Shown here one piece after another: positions 35,923 through 36,212 of a DNA stretch of 36,212 nt (the stretch's first letter is position 1; every line of letters starts with the position of its first letter). The notes under the pieces are model-generated. The model was not told where the DNA came from and did no database searches. It saw only the letters and a list, made by a program, of their open reading frames with translations. Made by a program: the position numbers and the translations under genes. The DNA comes from Candidatus Cloacimonadota bacterium (GTDB lineage: Bacteria > Cloacimonadota > Cloacimonadia > Cloacimonadales > PWNZ01), in the NCBI GenBank assembly GCA_003564155.1, contig PWOA01000052.1:1-36212 (forward strand), in the 5' to 3' direction.

Positions 35923-36212
35923 GAGACTGTGTGAAAATTCCTCATAATTTCATAGAGGCTGAAACTCCTCCACTTTCAATCATACTATTTTACTTGATAA
36001 TTATGTAAGATGACCTAAGAAAATGCTTGACATAATAACCGTATCTTGTAGTAATACTATATATTTAGACAATACAATTAGACAATGGGAAACTGAAAGT
36101 GAGCTATATTTTTGGAGAAGATAGAACCCAGAGCACGATCTCATCTCTTGATGAGCAATTAAGCCCGGATAATCCAGTTAGATTAATCGATTTACTGGTA
36201 GACAAACTCCTA
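35923..36212 (+). mobile_element. Left end of an IS1182-like insertion sequence (partial)
   Basis: The left terminal repeat starts at 35923 with GAGACTGTGTGAAAA, matching the inverted copy that ends at 121 (14 of 15 bases). About 175 bases later a transposase frame opens and runs off the window. TTGACA at 36027-36032 with a weak -10 (GTAATA or TAATAC, 18-19 bases downstream) may be its promoter. The element sits inside the GLUG-repeat gene. Confidence 0.75.
36099..36212 (+). CDS. IS1182-like transposase, N-terminal part
   Basis: GTG at 36099 opens 38 codons up to the window edge: SYIFGEDRTQSTISSLDEQL, then SPDNPVRLIDLLVDKLL. The pattern 'L.PDNPVR.ID..VD.L' near the N-terminus is the opening of IS1182-type DDE transposases. 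The frame is closed by TAG at 36066, and no in-frame ATG lies between that stop and the GTG, so GTG is the likely start. The catalytic residues lie outside the window. Confidence 0.7.
   Translation, partial: MSYIFGEDRTQSTISSLDEQLSPDNPVRLIDLLVDKLL

Overview
The window is AT-rich bacterial DNA from a diderm of the Fibrobacterota-Chlorobiota-Bacteroidota (FCB) type, most likely Candidatus Cloacimonadota or a close relative. The basis is gene content: a TonB-dependent receptor with a DUF4249-type lipoprotein, Omp28-like thioredoxin-fold proteins, a DUF6029-like barrel, and three secreted proteins ending in a FlgD-like sorting domain (YPNPFNP-type opening, GIYF/GIYL near the end, basic last residue). 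The species call is inference, not a database result.

Layout. Both edges carry ends of what looks like one IS family (IS1182-like), same orientation, with terminal repeat GAGACTGTGT. The left IS end (1-121) cuts a decayed outer-membrane barrel gene; the right one (from 35923) cuts a GLUG-repeat surface protein that also has an in-frame stop. Next comes a minus-strand envelope operon: an RND/MMPL transporter, a LolA-like periplasmic protein, a beta-barrel and a TetR regulator, with a three-site operator candidate in front of it (6302-6345). On the plus strand follow a TonB-dependent receptor overlapping a DUF4249-like lipoprotein. A sparse 1.2 kb stretch holds tRNA-Thr(CGU) and a truncated tRNA-Lys-like remnant, followed by a large stand-alone SWI2/SNF2 ATPase.

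The centre (14.9-26.3 kb) is a seven-gene minus-strand array. In transcription order: DsbD, an Omp28-like lipoprotein, a TlpA-like thioredoxin, a DUF6029-like barrel, a cysteine-less Omp28-like secreted protein, an FGE-fold lipoprotein, and an Omp28-PKD-beta-helix secreted protein. A good sigma70-type promoter lies before it and a stem-loop terminator after it. I read it as an electron route from the cytoplasm through DsbD to periplasmic and surface thioredoxin-fold proteins, together with possible cargo. This is the best candidate for an undescribed system here.

The right part (26.5-33.3 kb) is mostly conserved housekeeping genes on the plus strand: tldE/pmbA and tldD, a SpoVG-like small protein, hflX, a PLP aminotransferase, and a degenerate histidine-kinase-like protein. 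A nearly gene-free 785-base stretch with several palindromes separates it from the broken GLUG gene. No rRNA, CRISPR array or prophage was seen.
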